Positions 1-6,644 of a stretch of DNA of 18,196 bases are shown here, one piece after another. The notes beneath the pieces are model-generated. The model was not told the DNA's origin, made no database searches, and was given only the letters and a program-made list of their open reading frames with translations. The stretch covers positions 1 to 18,196 of the forward strand of contig CAMYJY010000065.1 of the NCBI GenBank assembly GCA_947258835.1, written 5' to 3'. A program made the translations under genes and the position numbers. Numbering within the stretch: position 1 is the stretch's first letter; each line of letters opens with the position of its first letter. Origin of the DNA: an uncultured Pirellulales bacterium. GTDB lineage: Bacteria; Planctomycetota; Planctomycetia; Pirellulales; Lacipirellulaceae.

Positions 1-1364
1 GGTTGACCGGGACGCTGCGGCTGGTTGGTTTTTCACGCTCCGAGTTTTCCCATCAGGCCTGGCGGGATGCGCTGGCCGAGTCCACGCAGCAATATGTTGG
101 GAATAAGTTTGAGCAACCACAGTGGTCGGCCTTTGCCGAGCAAATTTATTACCATCCAGGGGATATTCAACAGGCCGATGATTTTGAGTCACTCGGTAAG
201 TTTCTCGATGAGATTGAAGGTGGTCAGACGAGCCAACGGCTGTACTACCTCTCGATGTCTCCTCGCTTCTATCAGCCAGCCATTGAGCAATTAGGCCGGT
301 GCGGACTAGCCGACGAGAGCGCAGGTGCAAGGCGGATTATCATCGAAAAACCTTTTGGCGCCGATCTGGCCAGTGCGCAGCGACTCAACCACGTCCTGCA
401 CGAGGTGTTCGCCGAGCACCAGGTGTATCGCATCGATCACTATCTCGGCAAAGAAACCGTGCAAAATTTGCTGGTGCTCCGCTTTGGGAATACGATTTTT
501 GAGCCCATTTGGAATCGCAATTACATCGACCATGTGCAAATTACCGTGGCCGAGGAGATCGATGTCGGCAGCCGCGCTGGCTATTATGACTCCGCGGGCG
601 TGATTCGTGACATGATTCAAAATCATTTGTTGCAGCTGCTGATGGTGACGGCCATGGAGGCCCCCGTCCGCTACGAGGCCGATGCGATTCGCAATGAGAA
701 GGTGAAGGTCCTGGATGCCATTGGCCCTCTCAGCCCCGAGCTCGTCGAGCAAAATACCTTCCGCGGGCAATACCGGGGTTATACGGATGCCGAAGGCGTG
801 CGGCCAGACAGCCGCACGGCAACTTTTGCTGCGGTCAAACTCCTCGTAGACAACTGGCGGTGGCAGGGTGTGCCCTTCTATTTGCGCAGCGGTAAGGCGA
901 TGTCCTGCCGGACCACGCAGATTGTGATTCAGTTTCACGCGCCGCCCCACAAACTGTTTGCAGATAGCCCCCGCGACTTGGGAGAGTCCAATCGCCTGGT
1001 GATTCAAGTCCAACCGGCCGAAGGCATCCAGTTGCATTTTCAAACCAAGGTGCCCGATGCGGGCATGCGGATGCGGCAAACGGATCTCAACTTCAACTAC
1101 CAACAGGAATTCCGTGGCAGCATGCCCGAGGCCTATGAGCGGCTGCTGCTGGACGCGCTGGAGGGGGATGCCAGCCTCTTTGCCCGGGCCGATGAAGTGG
1201 AGGCGGCTTGGCGCATCTGCGATCCCATCCTGCAGGTGTGGGAGGCAGGGAATGGTCCTCCGCTACAGACCTACGAACCTGGTTTTTGGGGGCCCGCGCA
1301 GTGCAGCGATTGGATGATCGCCCAAGGACGCGAGTGGTTTGATACGTGTCCGGTGTTGGCTTAG
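1..1364 (+). CDS. zwf: Glucose-6-phosphate 1-dehydrogenase, 5' end outside the window
   Basis: Oxidises glucose 6-phosphate to 6-phosphogluconolactone with NAD(P)+, the first step of the oxidative pentose phosphate pathway, in the cytoplasm. The frame is already open at base 3 and 453 residues are visible. The family is usually about 490-510 residues, so roughly the first 30-50 residues, including the GASGDLA-type nucleotide-binding loop, lie upstream, and the TTG at base 3 is not a real start. Counting from base 3, EKPFG is at 115-119, the active-site signature RIDHYLGKE is at 143-151, and the family segment GYYDSAGVIRDMIQNHLLQ is at 193-211. The C-terminus ends normally at TAG 1362-1364. 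Identification is secure; only the start is missing. Confidence 0.96.
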   Translation, partial: LTGTLRLVGFSRSEFSHQAWRDALAESTQQYVGNKFEQPQWSAFAEQIYYHPGDIQQADDFESLGKFLDEIEGGQTSQRLYYLSMSPRFYQPAIEQLGRCGLADESAGARRIIIEKPFGADLASAQRLNHVLHEVFAEHQVYRIDHYLGKETVQNLLVLRFGNTIFEPIWNRNYIDHVQITVAEEIDVGSRAGYYDSAGVIRDMIQNHLLQLLMVTAMEAPVRYEADAIRNEKVKVLDAIGPLSPELVEQNTFRGQYRGYTDAEGVRPDSRTATFAAVKLLVDNWRWQGVPFYLRSGKAMSCRTTQIVIQFHAPPHKLFADSPRDLGESNRLVIQVQPAEGIQLHFQTKVPDAGMRMRQTDLNFNYQQEFRGSMPEAYERLLLDALEGDASLFARADEVEAAWRICDPILQVWEAGNGPPLQTYEPGFWGPAQCSDWMIAQGREWFDTCPVLA

Positions 1365-1372
1365 CTGTTGAT

Positions 1373-1470
1373 CAAGCGAACAAAGAGCGTTCGTTTTCTC
1401 GGTTTCGACATCGGATCTGCATGCGAGACGATTCCTGCTGGCATAGTCCGGGCGCCTCTTTGTTCGTTTG
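1373..1470. repeat. 15-bp inverted repeat pair downstream of zwf
   Basis: The left arm caagcgaacaaagag (1373-1387) is the reverse complement, with one mismatch, of the right arm ctctttgttcgtttg (1456-1470). The arms are 68 bp apart and nothing coding lies between them. They could form a long-loop hairpin after zwf or be the ends of a small (about 98 bp) non-autonomous element. No T tract follows, so a standard terminator is not supported. Confidence 0.6.
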
Positions 1471-1548
1471 AGCATGGGGACCGATTGCGATGGGAGCTTT
1501 CTGACCTGTGGCGTTGCGTGCCACCCGGGGAAATGTTCTCCTGCTTGG

Positions 1549-1577
1549 TTGACTTCTCTTCTTGGCTGTGTTACCAT
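1549..1577 (+). promoter_or_regulatory. Probable sigma70-type promoter of the toxin-antitoxin-like pair
   Basis: TTGACT (1549-1554) and TACCAT (1572-1577) are separated by 17 bp, the ideal spacing. The -35 matches 5 of 6 and the -10 matches 4 of 6 consensus bases. Transcription would begin about 20 bases before the ATG at 1604. Confidence 0.5.
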
Positions 1578-1583
1578 TTAAGG

Positions 1584-1595
1584 CAACACCTGTTG
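1584..1595. promoter_or_regulatory. Candidate operator palindrome before the toxin-like gene
   Basis: CAACA-CC-TGTTG is a perfect 5+2+5 palindrome near the expected transcription start and 8 bases before the ATG at 1604. XRE-family antitoxins commonly repress their own operon by binding such sites, so this is a natural candidate. It is short and could be chance. Confidence 0.35.
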
Positions 1596-1603
1596 GGGTG
1601 AGC

Positions 1604-1831
1604 ATGCCTTTCTATTTTTTCCAGTGGACTGACGAGATTATCGATTATATCGGCCAGCATGGTGCCACCCCCGAGCAGTTCGAGGCGGTAGTTTGCGATC
1701 CAGATCGTGTGGAGATCAGCCGTAGTAGTGGGCGACCGATTGCGTTTGGAGAAGTTGATGGGCGCCTGTTGGCATGTGTCTATGAAATCGAGGGCGATTA
1801 CGTCTTACCAATCACAGCCTACGAGATCTAA
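1604..1831 (+). CDS. Small protein, probable toxin partner of the downstream XRE protein
   Basis: Encodes 75 residues beginning MPFYFFQWTDEIIDYIG. The layout (N-terminal WTDEIIDYIGQHGATPEQFEAVVCDP, then a beta-rich end with GEVDGRLLACVYEI and ITAYEI) resembles the small BrnT/DUF4258/RelE-like fold, in which a helix is followed by strands of a short RNase-type domain. No catalytic residues can be assigned with certainty. I chose ATG 1604, preceded by a GGGGTG-like ribosome site. GTG 1598 is possible, and the frame is open from 1562. The gene is followed after 2 bases by an HTH protein, the toxin-then-antitoxin order seen in BrnTA and HigBA modules. The toxin role rests mainly on context and size. 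Confidence 0.6.
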   Translation: MPFYFFQWTDEIIDYIGQHGATPEQFEAVVCDPDRVEISRSSGRPIAFGEVDGRLLACVYEIEGDYVLPITAYEI

Positions 1832-1833
1832 CG

Positions 1834-2175
1834 ATGGCCAAACAAAAGAGAGTCGCTAAACGTGTCCAGGCAAGTACAGAGGATGCCGCGCGTTGGCGCA
1901 AAGCGGTCCACGAAGAGGAAGCCTGCCGAGAAGCGACCATCGCCCAAGCACGCGAGATGCGCGATGCTAGCCGCTTGGCTCGCAAGGTGATCGGCCAGCT
2001 ACGTGACGCCCGTGAACGCCAGGGGTTGAGCCTGGCCGACCTGAAGGAACGCACGGGCATGGGGCGCGAGGCGATCAGCCGACTCGAGAATAATGAAGAG
2101 CCTAATCCTACCATTGCCACCTTGGTGCGTTTGGCGTCGGCGGTCGGTGTGCAACTCGACATGCGCATCAAGTAA
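1834..2175 (+). CDS. XRE-family HTH protein, probable antitoxin/autorepressor
   Basis: A 113-residue protein with a lysine/arginine-rich, helical N-terminal part (about 1-48) and a C-terminal Cro/C1-type helix-turn-helix (about 49-105). The HTH includes LRDARERQGLSLADLKERTG, followed by the recognition-helix region MGREAISRLENNEEPNPTIA. It starts 2 bases after the stop of the small upstream gene, so the two are co-transcribed and probably translationally coupled. The likely role is to bind DNA near the palindrome at 1584-1595, repress the pair and neutralise the upstream protein. The HTH is clear; the antitoxin role is inferred from the neighbour. Confidence 0.75.
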   Translation: MAKQKRVAKRVQASTEDAARWRKAVHEEEACREATIAQAREMRDASRLARKVIGQLRDARERQGLSLADLKERTGMGREAISRLENNEEPNPTIATLVRLASAVGVQLDMRIK

Positions 2176-2232
2176 GCGGAACGGCGGGAATGCGAAAACC
2201 TGAACCGTTCGTAGCACGAAATGCCGAGCCGC

Positions 2233-2250
2233 CAGAGGGGCGGTCCTCTG
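2233..2250. other. Hairpin between the antitoxin-like gene and moxR
   Basis: CAGAGG (2233-2238) and CCTCTG (2245-2250) form a perfect 6-bp stem with a 6-base loop. No T tract follows, so it is only a possible weak terminator or mRNA end structure for the upstream pair. Confidence 0.3.
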
Positions 2251-2273
2251 TCAGCCCAGGCCATCGGACTGGG

Positions 2274-2301
2274 TTGCCTGCAGTAAAATTGCCGTTAAAA
2301 T
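2274..2301 (+). promoter_or_regulatory. Possible promoter of the moxR-bat operon
   Basis: TTGCCT (2274-2279) and TAAAAT (2296-2301) are separated by 16 bp. The -10 matches TATAAT at 5 of 6 positions. The -35 is weaker. It lies in an AT-richer patch about 60 bases before the moxR start and is the best promoter candidate in this gap. Confidence 0.4.
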
Positions 2302-2363
2302 TAGCGTCCCTCGGCAAATTCTGCCCAGGATTAATTTCCAGCCCACACCGACGGAAAGGAAAC

Positions 2364-3353
2364 ATGCACCCGGATATTCAGCAAATTAAAGAGCGTGTCG
2401 CCGAGCAGGCGGAACGAATTCACCAGCTTCGCGGCGAATTGGGCAAGGCCATCGTGGGCCAGGACGAGATGCTATCGCGGCTCCTGATCGGGCTCCTCAC
2501 CGGCGGGCACGTGTTGCTGGAGGGCGTCCCCGGGCTGGCGAAAACGACCGCTATCACTGCCCTGGCGCAGGCCCTCTCGGTTCGCTTTCAGCGGATCCAG
2601 TTTACCCCCGACCTGCTCCCCGCCGATCTGCTGGGGACGATGATCTACGTCCCCTCGGATGGTTCGTTCACCACCCGCAAAGGCCCTCTCTTTGCCAATC
2701 TGATCCTGGCGGACGAAATCAATCGCGCACCCTCCAAGGTCCAGTCGGCCCTCTTGGAAGCCATGCAAGAACGGCAGGTCACCATCGGCGAAGAAACCTT
2801 CTCGCTGGAGCGGCCGTTTCTGGTGCTGGCCACCCAGAATCCGATCGAACAGGAAGGGACCTATCCCCTGCCCGAAGCGCAAGTGGACCGCTTCATGCTC
2901 AAGGTCAAAATAACCTATCCCCAGCCGGCAGAGGAACGCCAGGTGCTCGATCTGGCACTGGCGGAGACCACCCGTACGGTGCAGCCGGTGCTCGGCCCCA
3001 GAGATATTTTTGCAATGCAAGATATTGTCCGCATGATCTACATCGATGACCAAGTCAAGGACTATATCATTTCCCTCATCCGAGCCACCCGCGATCCCCA
3101 AGAGTTCCAGCTGAAAGATATTGCCCCGCTGATTGATTTTGGCGCCTCGCCCCGGGCCTCGATCTTTTTGGGCATTGGCGCTCGGGCCCAGGCCTTCCTC
3201 AGCGGCCGCGCCTACGTGACTCCCCAAGATGTGAAAGACATCGCCTACGATGTACTGCGGCATCGCGTGATTCTCACCTACGAAGCTGAAGCCGAACAAC
3301 AAACCAGCGAAGATATCATCGGCCAAATCCTGGCAACCGTACCCGTCCCTTAG
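2364..3353 (+). CDS. moxR: MoxR-type AAA+ ATPase
   Basis: A 329-residue cytoplasmic AAA+ ATPase. MoxR proteins are thought to act as chaperones that use ATP to mature or assemble partner complexes together with VWA proteins. Visible motifs are Walker A GVPGLAKT (54-61), Walker B ILADEIN (114-120), sensor-1 ATQNP (156-160) and an IEQEGTYPLPEAQVDRF segment (161-177). The C-terminal helical lid ends in ATVPVP. The start ATG 2364 is preceded by GGAAAGGA at 2353-2360; the frame is open from 2190, but that stretch does not look like protein. It heads a run of DUF58 and Bat genes on the same strand, which is the usual context. A GC-rich repeat starts at the last base of its TAG stop. Confidence 0.95.
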   Translation: MHPDIQQIKERVAEQAERIHQLRGELGKAIVGQDEMLSRLLIGLLTGGHVLLEGVPGLAKTTAITALAQALSVRFQRIQFTPDLLPADLLGTMIYVPSDGSFTTRKGPLFANLILADEINRAPSKVQSALLEAMQERQVTIGEETFSLERPFLVLATQNPIEQEGTYPLPEAQVDRFMLKVKITYPQPAEERQVLDLALAETTRTVQPVLGPRDIFAMQDIVRMIYIDDQVKDYIISLIRATRDPQEFQLKDIAPLIDFGASPRASIFLGIGARAQAFLSGRAYVTPQDVKDIAYDVLRHRVILTYEAEAEQQTSEDIIGQILATVPVP

Positions 3354-3454
3354 GGCGGCAAGGGCGGCAGGGCCGCCACCTATGCGAGGGCGGCGAGGCC
3401 GCCACCTATGCGAGCTACCGCTCGGAAGGTGTTGGTCCGCTCCCGTTGGTCGCT
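3353..3454. repeat. Stop-abutting hairpin repeat, copy A (moxR/DUF58 junction)
   Basis: Starts at the G of the moxR stop (TAGGGCGGC). Two tandem units (3353-3387, 3388-3413) each hold a GGCGGC...GCCGCC hairpin and the linker cacctatgcga. A 41-bp core follows (3414-3454), beginning gctaccgctcggaag and ending cgttggtcgct. The core is itself an imperfect palindrome (agctacc against ggtcgct). It shares the core with copies at 7624 and 9577. It ends 76 bases before the DUF58 start. Confidence 0.9.
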
Positions 3455-3530
3455 ACTCGTATTGGACTTGAGTACTAAGTTTCGTTTTGGAGAACGTCGA
3501 CAATGGACTTTGAAATTGCTGAAGGGCAGC

Positions 3531-4418
3531 ATGGCTGAACAAACTGTTGCTGATATTCTCCGCAAAGTGCAGCGGATTCAGATTGTGGCCAATCGCTCAG
3601 TCAACGATTTGCTGGCCGGTCAGTACCGTAGCGTCTTTCGCGGTCGCGGGATGGAGTTCGATGAGGTGCGCGAATACCAGCCGGGTGACGAGATCCGCAC
3701 CATCGACTGGAATGTGACGGCCCGTGCCGGCACCCCCTACATCAAACGTTTTAGCGAGGAACGCGAGCTGACAGTCATGTTCCTGCTCGATGTATCCGCG
3801 TCCGGCGCTTTTGGTACGGGTCAGCAGTCCAAACTGGATGTCATGGTCGAAATGGTGGCCCTGCTGATGTTCTCAGCGCTCAAGAACAACGACAAAGTGG
3901 GCTTGCTGCTGTTCGCCGACCAGGTGCAAAACTATTTTTCCCCGCGGAAAGGCCAGGCCAATGTACTACGGCTCATCCGCGAGATGATCTCACTCGAGCC
4001 CGTAGCCCGAGAAACGAGCCTAGACCATGCCCTGCAATTTCTGAACCGGGTGCAAAAACGTCGCAGCGTTGTATTCCTCGTCAGTGACTTTCAGACCGCG
4101 GCGTCTCGGCAGGCCCTGGCAGTCTCGAACGGGCGGCACGATCTGATCGGAATTACCATGTCCGATCCCCGCGAGCGGGAGTTGCCGGACGTGGGCTTTA
4201 TTAACTTTCGTGATGCCGAAACGGGCGAAATTGTCGAGGTCGATGCACGGCATCCCCGCGTCCGGGAGCTTTTTCGTCAGCAGGCCGCCCAGCGCGCGGA
4301 AAAAAATTCGCAGGCACTGCGGCGGGCCGGTGTGGACGAACTTGCCATTTCGACCACCGAGCCTTACGTCCATAGTTTACGCCGATTTTTTGAAGCACGT
4401 GAAAGACGATTTCGATGA
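3531..4418 (+). CDS. DUF58 family protein with VWA-like domain
   Basis: A 295-residue soluble protein of the DUF58 family, normally encoded next to MoxR and acting with it. The DUF58 signature runs EYQPGDEIRTIDWNVTARAG (48-67), and a metal-ion-dependent-adhesion-like DVSAS is at 87-91 inside a VWA-like fold (LLDVSASGAF, then VVFLVSDF). There is no membrane segment. I chose ATG 3531 because GAAGGG lies at 3521-3526. The frame is open from 3408, but the first 15-20 residues of that longer version are translated repeat sequence from copy A and should not be annotated. The gene lies 177 bases after moxR, a gap filled largely by the repeat. Confidence 0.93.
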   Translation: MAEQTVADILRKVQRIQIVANRSVNDLLAGQYRSVFRGRGMEFDEVREYQPGDEIRTIDWNVTARAGTPYIKRFSEERELTVMFLLDVSASGAFGTGQQSKLDVMVEMVALLMFSALKNNDKVGLLLFADQVQNYFSPRKGQANVLRLIREMISLEPVARETSLDHALQFLNRVQKRRSVVFLVSDFQTAASRQALAVSNGRHDLIGITMSDPRERELPDVGFINFRDAETGEIVEVDARHPRVRELFRQQAAQRAEKNSQALRRAGVDELAISTTEPYVHSLRRFFEARERRFR

Positions 4419-4498
4419 TGTTCGATAAAAGGAAAACGAGTGAGTCGCCAAAACGCATTGCGAACCGCTTGTGACTGCGTCCCAGCGGTGGGCTATCA

Positions 4499-4554
4499 CC
4501 AACCAATGGGCACCAACCAAATGGGCACCAACCAATGGGCACCAACCGATGCCA
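4499..4554. repeat. Short tandem repeat upstream of the lipoprotein gene
   Basis: Four head-to-tail units of the pattern ccaaccaatgggca: 4499-4512 (14 bp), 4513-4527 (15 bp, one extra A), 4528-4541 (14 bp) and a diverged fourth at 4542-4554. Unit length is not a multiple of three, so copy-number change would alter any frame passing through it. It lies just before the probable start of the next gene. Confidence 0.85.
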
Positions 4555-4572
4555 CCCACTGATGGTACAAAG

Positions 4573-5577
4573 ATGACATCGCAGCCGACCCAATTCCGTT
4601 TCCGCGCCCGGGTGTGCTTGGCCTTGTCGTTGCTGCCTGCAATTCTCTTGTGCGGGTGCGAGCCACGGCAGGACCCGCTGCCAACTCCGCCCGCTGCCAT
4701 GCGCTCTGAGGTGGAACGCGGCCCCGTGAAATTTACGGTGGAAATATCGCCCAAAAATCCTCGGCTCTCCGACGAATTGCAGCTGAGATTGTCCATTCAG
4801 GCCGCCACGGGCGTCCGCATCGAAAAACCGCCCTTTGGGGAGTCGCTGGGCGAATTTCTGATTCGCGACTTCCACGAACCGGAGTTGGTTGGTGCCACGG
4901 AAATCACCGAACAGGTCTATGTGCTGGAACCGACTCGGGCTGGAAAACTGGTGGTGGCTCCGATTGCCGTGCGGTTCTACGATGAACGTCCCACCGGTGA
5001 TGGCCGGCAGCATACGCTGGAATCCGAGGCGCTGACCCTGGAGGTGAGCACCATGCTGGAGGAGGACGCGCCGGCGCTGGCCGACTTAAAGCCGCCGGCT
5101 GGCCCCGTCGCACTGCCTGCCGCTGGCGGCTGGGCCGGGCTCGTGACCGTGGGTGTGCTTGTCGTCCTGACGGCGGCTGCCGTCCTCTGGAAAAGACGTC
5201 GCCGGCGAGCCGTCTCCCCGCCACAGCTTTCGCCGCAGGAATTGGCCTGGCTGGAATTGGAGCAGATCGTGCAGCAGAAGTTGGCCGAGTCCGATCCTAA
5301 GACTTTTTATGTGGAGCTGACGGGTGTCGTGCGGCGCTATATTGAACGTACGACCGGAGTGCACGCGGCCGAACAAACCACGGCAGAGTTTTTGCACCAG
5401 ATCGTCGCGGAAGGGGTTTTTGAGCCGTCGGACCAGCAGCGGCTGAAAGATTTTCTGGAATCAGCGGACATGGTGAAATTCGCCGCCCGAGAGCCGGACG
5501 CCTCCGACATCGAGACCAGCTTCGAGCGAGCCCAGCAGTTCATCCGACTCAAGCACACTACGGAGGTTGCCGCATGA
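4573..5577 (+). CDS. Bat-operon lipoprotein with one TM segment and DUF4381-like C-terminus
   Basis: A 334-residue envelope protein of unknown function. An N-terminal signal (LALSLLPAILLCGC, about 16-29) ends in a lipobox, with Cys29 the likely lipidation site. A beta-rich extracytoplasmic domain (about 50-160) follows, then a membrane segment (about 187-206) with a stop-transfer cluster KRRRRR. The cytoplasmic helical domain (about 218-326, with FYVELTGVVRRYIERTTGV and TTAEFL) resembles the DUF4381/BatD-tail type. A gene like this often sits between DUF58 and batA. The start is uncertain: ATG 4573 gives a clean signal peptide but a weak ribosome site, while GTG 4471 would add 34 residues encoded by the tandem repeat. 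The end overlaps batA by ATGA. Confidence 0.75.
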   Translation: MTSQPTQFRFRARVCLALSLLPAILLCGCEPRQDPLPTPPAAMRSEVERGPVKFTVEISPKNPRLSDELQLRLSIQAATGVRIEKPPFGESLGEFLIRDFHEPELVGATEITEQVYVLEPTRAGKLVVAPIAVRFYDERPTGDGRQHTLESEALTLEVSTMLEEDAPALADLKPPAGPVALPAAGGWAGLVTVGVLVVLTAAAVLWKRRRRRAVSPPQLSPQELAWLELEQIVQQKLAESDPKTFYVELTGVVRRYIERTTGVHAAEQTTAEFLHQIVAEGVFEPSDQQRLKDFLESADMVKFAAREPDASDIETSFERAQQFIRLKHTTEVAA

Positions 5578-6644
5578 GCGCCTGGCGGTTTCAAGATCCC
5601 TTGTGGTTGTGGCTCCTGGTCCCGGTCGTGGGCCTAGGCCTGCTCGCGATACGTCGGCAGCGGCGGCTTGCGGTGCTGTACTCCAATGTGGAATTGCTGC
5701 GCGGTTTGCCGATCACCTGGGCCCAACGCATCAAGCGGTGTTTGCCCGCTGTGCGGATTGCCGGCATGGTCTTAGTTGTCGTGGCCCTGGCCAGGCCGCA
5801 GGCGGGGCGCGAGGAGTTTCGCATCCATACCGCGGGCATCGCCATTCAGATGTGCATCGACCGCTCCGGCTCCATGCAGGCACTTGATTTTCCCGTGGAC
5901 GGTCAACGTGTGAATCGATTGCAGGCGGTCAAACGCGTGTTTCGCCAATTTGTGGCCGGTGAGGGTGATTTTGATGGACGTCCGGATGATTTGATTGGCT
6001 TGGTGGCTTTTGGTGGTTTTGCCGATGCCAAATGCCCGCCCACACTCGATCACGGGGCCCTGCTGGAAGTCCTGGATACCGTGCACATCCCGGTACCGGT
6101 GCTGGACAAACAGGGACGTATTATCAACCAACGCCTGTGGGAGGAAGAACAGGCGACCGCCATTGGTGACGCGGTGGCCGTGGCCGTGGATCGGCTCAAA
6201 GATCTGAAAACCAAAAGTCGGGTGATTGTGCTCCTCTCCGACGGTGAAAATACCGCCGGCGTGGTGCAGCCGGAAGAAGCCGCGGCGGCGGCCGCCGCTT
6301 TTGGTATTCGCATCTATACCATTGGAGTGGGCAGCACGGGGATGGCCCCCTTCCCCACGGTGGACGTCTTTGGCCGCGAAGTCCTGCAGTCCCAACCCGT
6401 GCGACTCGACGAAACAACTCTCAAGATGCTGGCGGAAAAGACGCAGGGGCGCTACTTCCATGCCCAAAATACGAAGGCCCTGCAAGAGATTTACGCCGCC
6501 ATCGATCGCTTGGAAAAAACCGAAACCGAAGGACGACTGTATACGGAATATCGCGAGGTCTTCCAGTTTTGGCTGCTGCCTGGCATTGCCTGTGTCCTGC
6601 TCCAAGTGGCCCTTGGAAGTACACGCTTGCGAGGACTGCCATGA
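5574..6644 (+). CDS. batA: BatA-like membrane VWA protein
   Basis: A 356-residue inner-membrane protein of the Bat (Bacteroides aerotolerance) family, a presumed partner of MoxR. N-terminal membrane segments are at about 9-26 and 57-74, the VWA domain covers about 86-315, and a final membrane segment is at about 331-348. The VWA metal site is intact: DRSGS at 96-100, T195 in the TAIGDA loop and D223 in LSDGEN. The start ATG 5574 follows GGAGG (5562-5566) by 7 bases and overlaps the preceding stop as ATGA; its own stop overlaps the next start. The letters A and B rest on order and on the shared N-terminal two-TM layout; the two paralogues are similar. Confidence 0.88.
   Translation: MSAWRFQDPLWLWLLVPVVGLGLLAIRRQRRLAVLYSNVELLRGLPITWAQRIKRCLPAVRIAGMVLVVVALARPQAGREEFRIHTAGIAIQMCIDRSGSMQALDFPVDGQRVNRLQAVKRVFRQFVAGEGDFDGRPDDLIGLVAFGGFADAKCPPTLDHGALLEVLDTVHIPVPVLDKQGRIINQRLWEEEQATAIGDAVAVAVDRLKDLKTKSRVIVLLSDGENTAGVVQPEEAAAAAAAFGIRIYTIGVGSTGMAPFPTVDVFGREVLQSQPVRLDETTLKMLAEKTQGRYFHAQNTKALQEIYAAIDRLEKTETEGRLYTEYREVFQFWLLPGIACVLLQVALGSTRLRGLP

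Noticed and set aside
306..1103. Long minus-strand open frame opposite zwf
   Set aside because: It lies wholly within a strongly recognised gene and its translation has no recognisable motif; it is a shadow of GC-rich codon use. The same applies to the long minus-strand frames opposite moxR, batA, batB, batC, batD and psd.
3408..3530. Longer DUF58 start giving an N-terminus MRATARKVLVRSRWSL
   Set aside because: This stretch is translated repeat copy A; the same peptide (MRATARKTVARSRWSL) appears from noncoding copy C. The real start is ATG 3531, with a good ribosome site.
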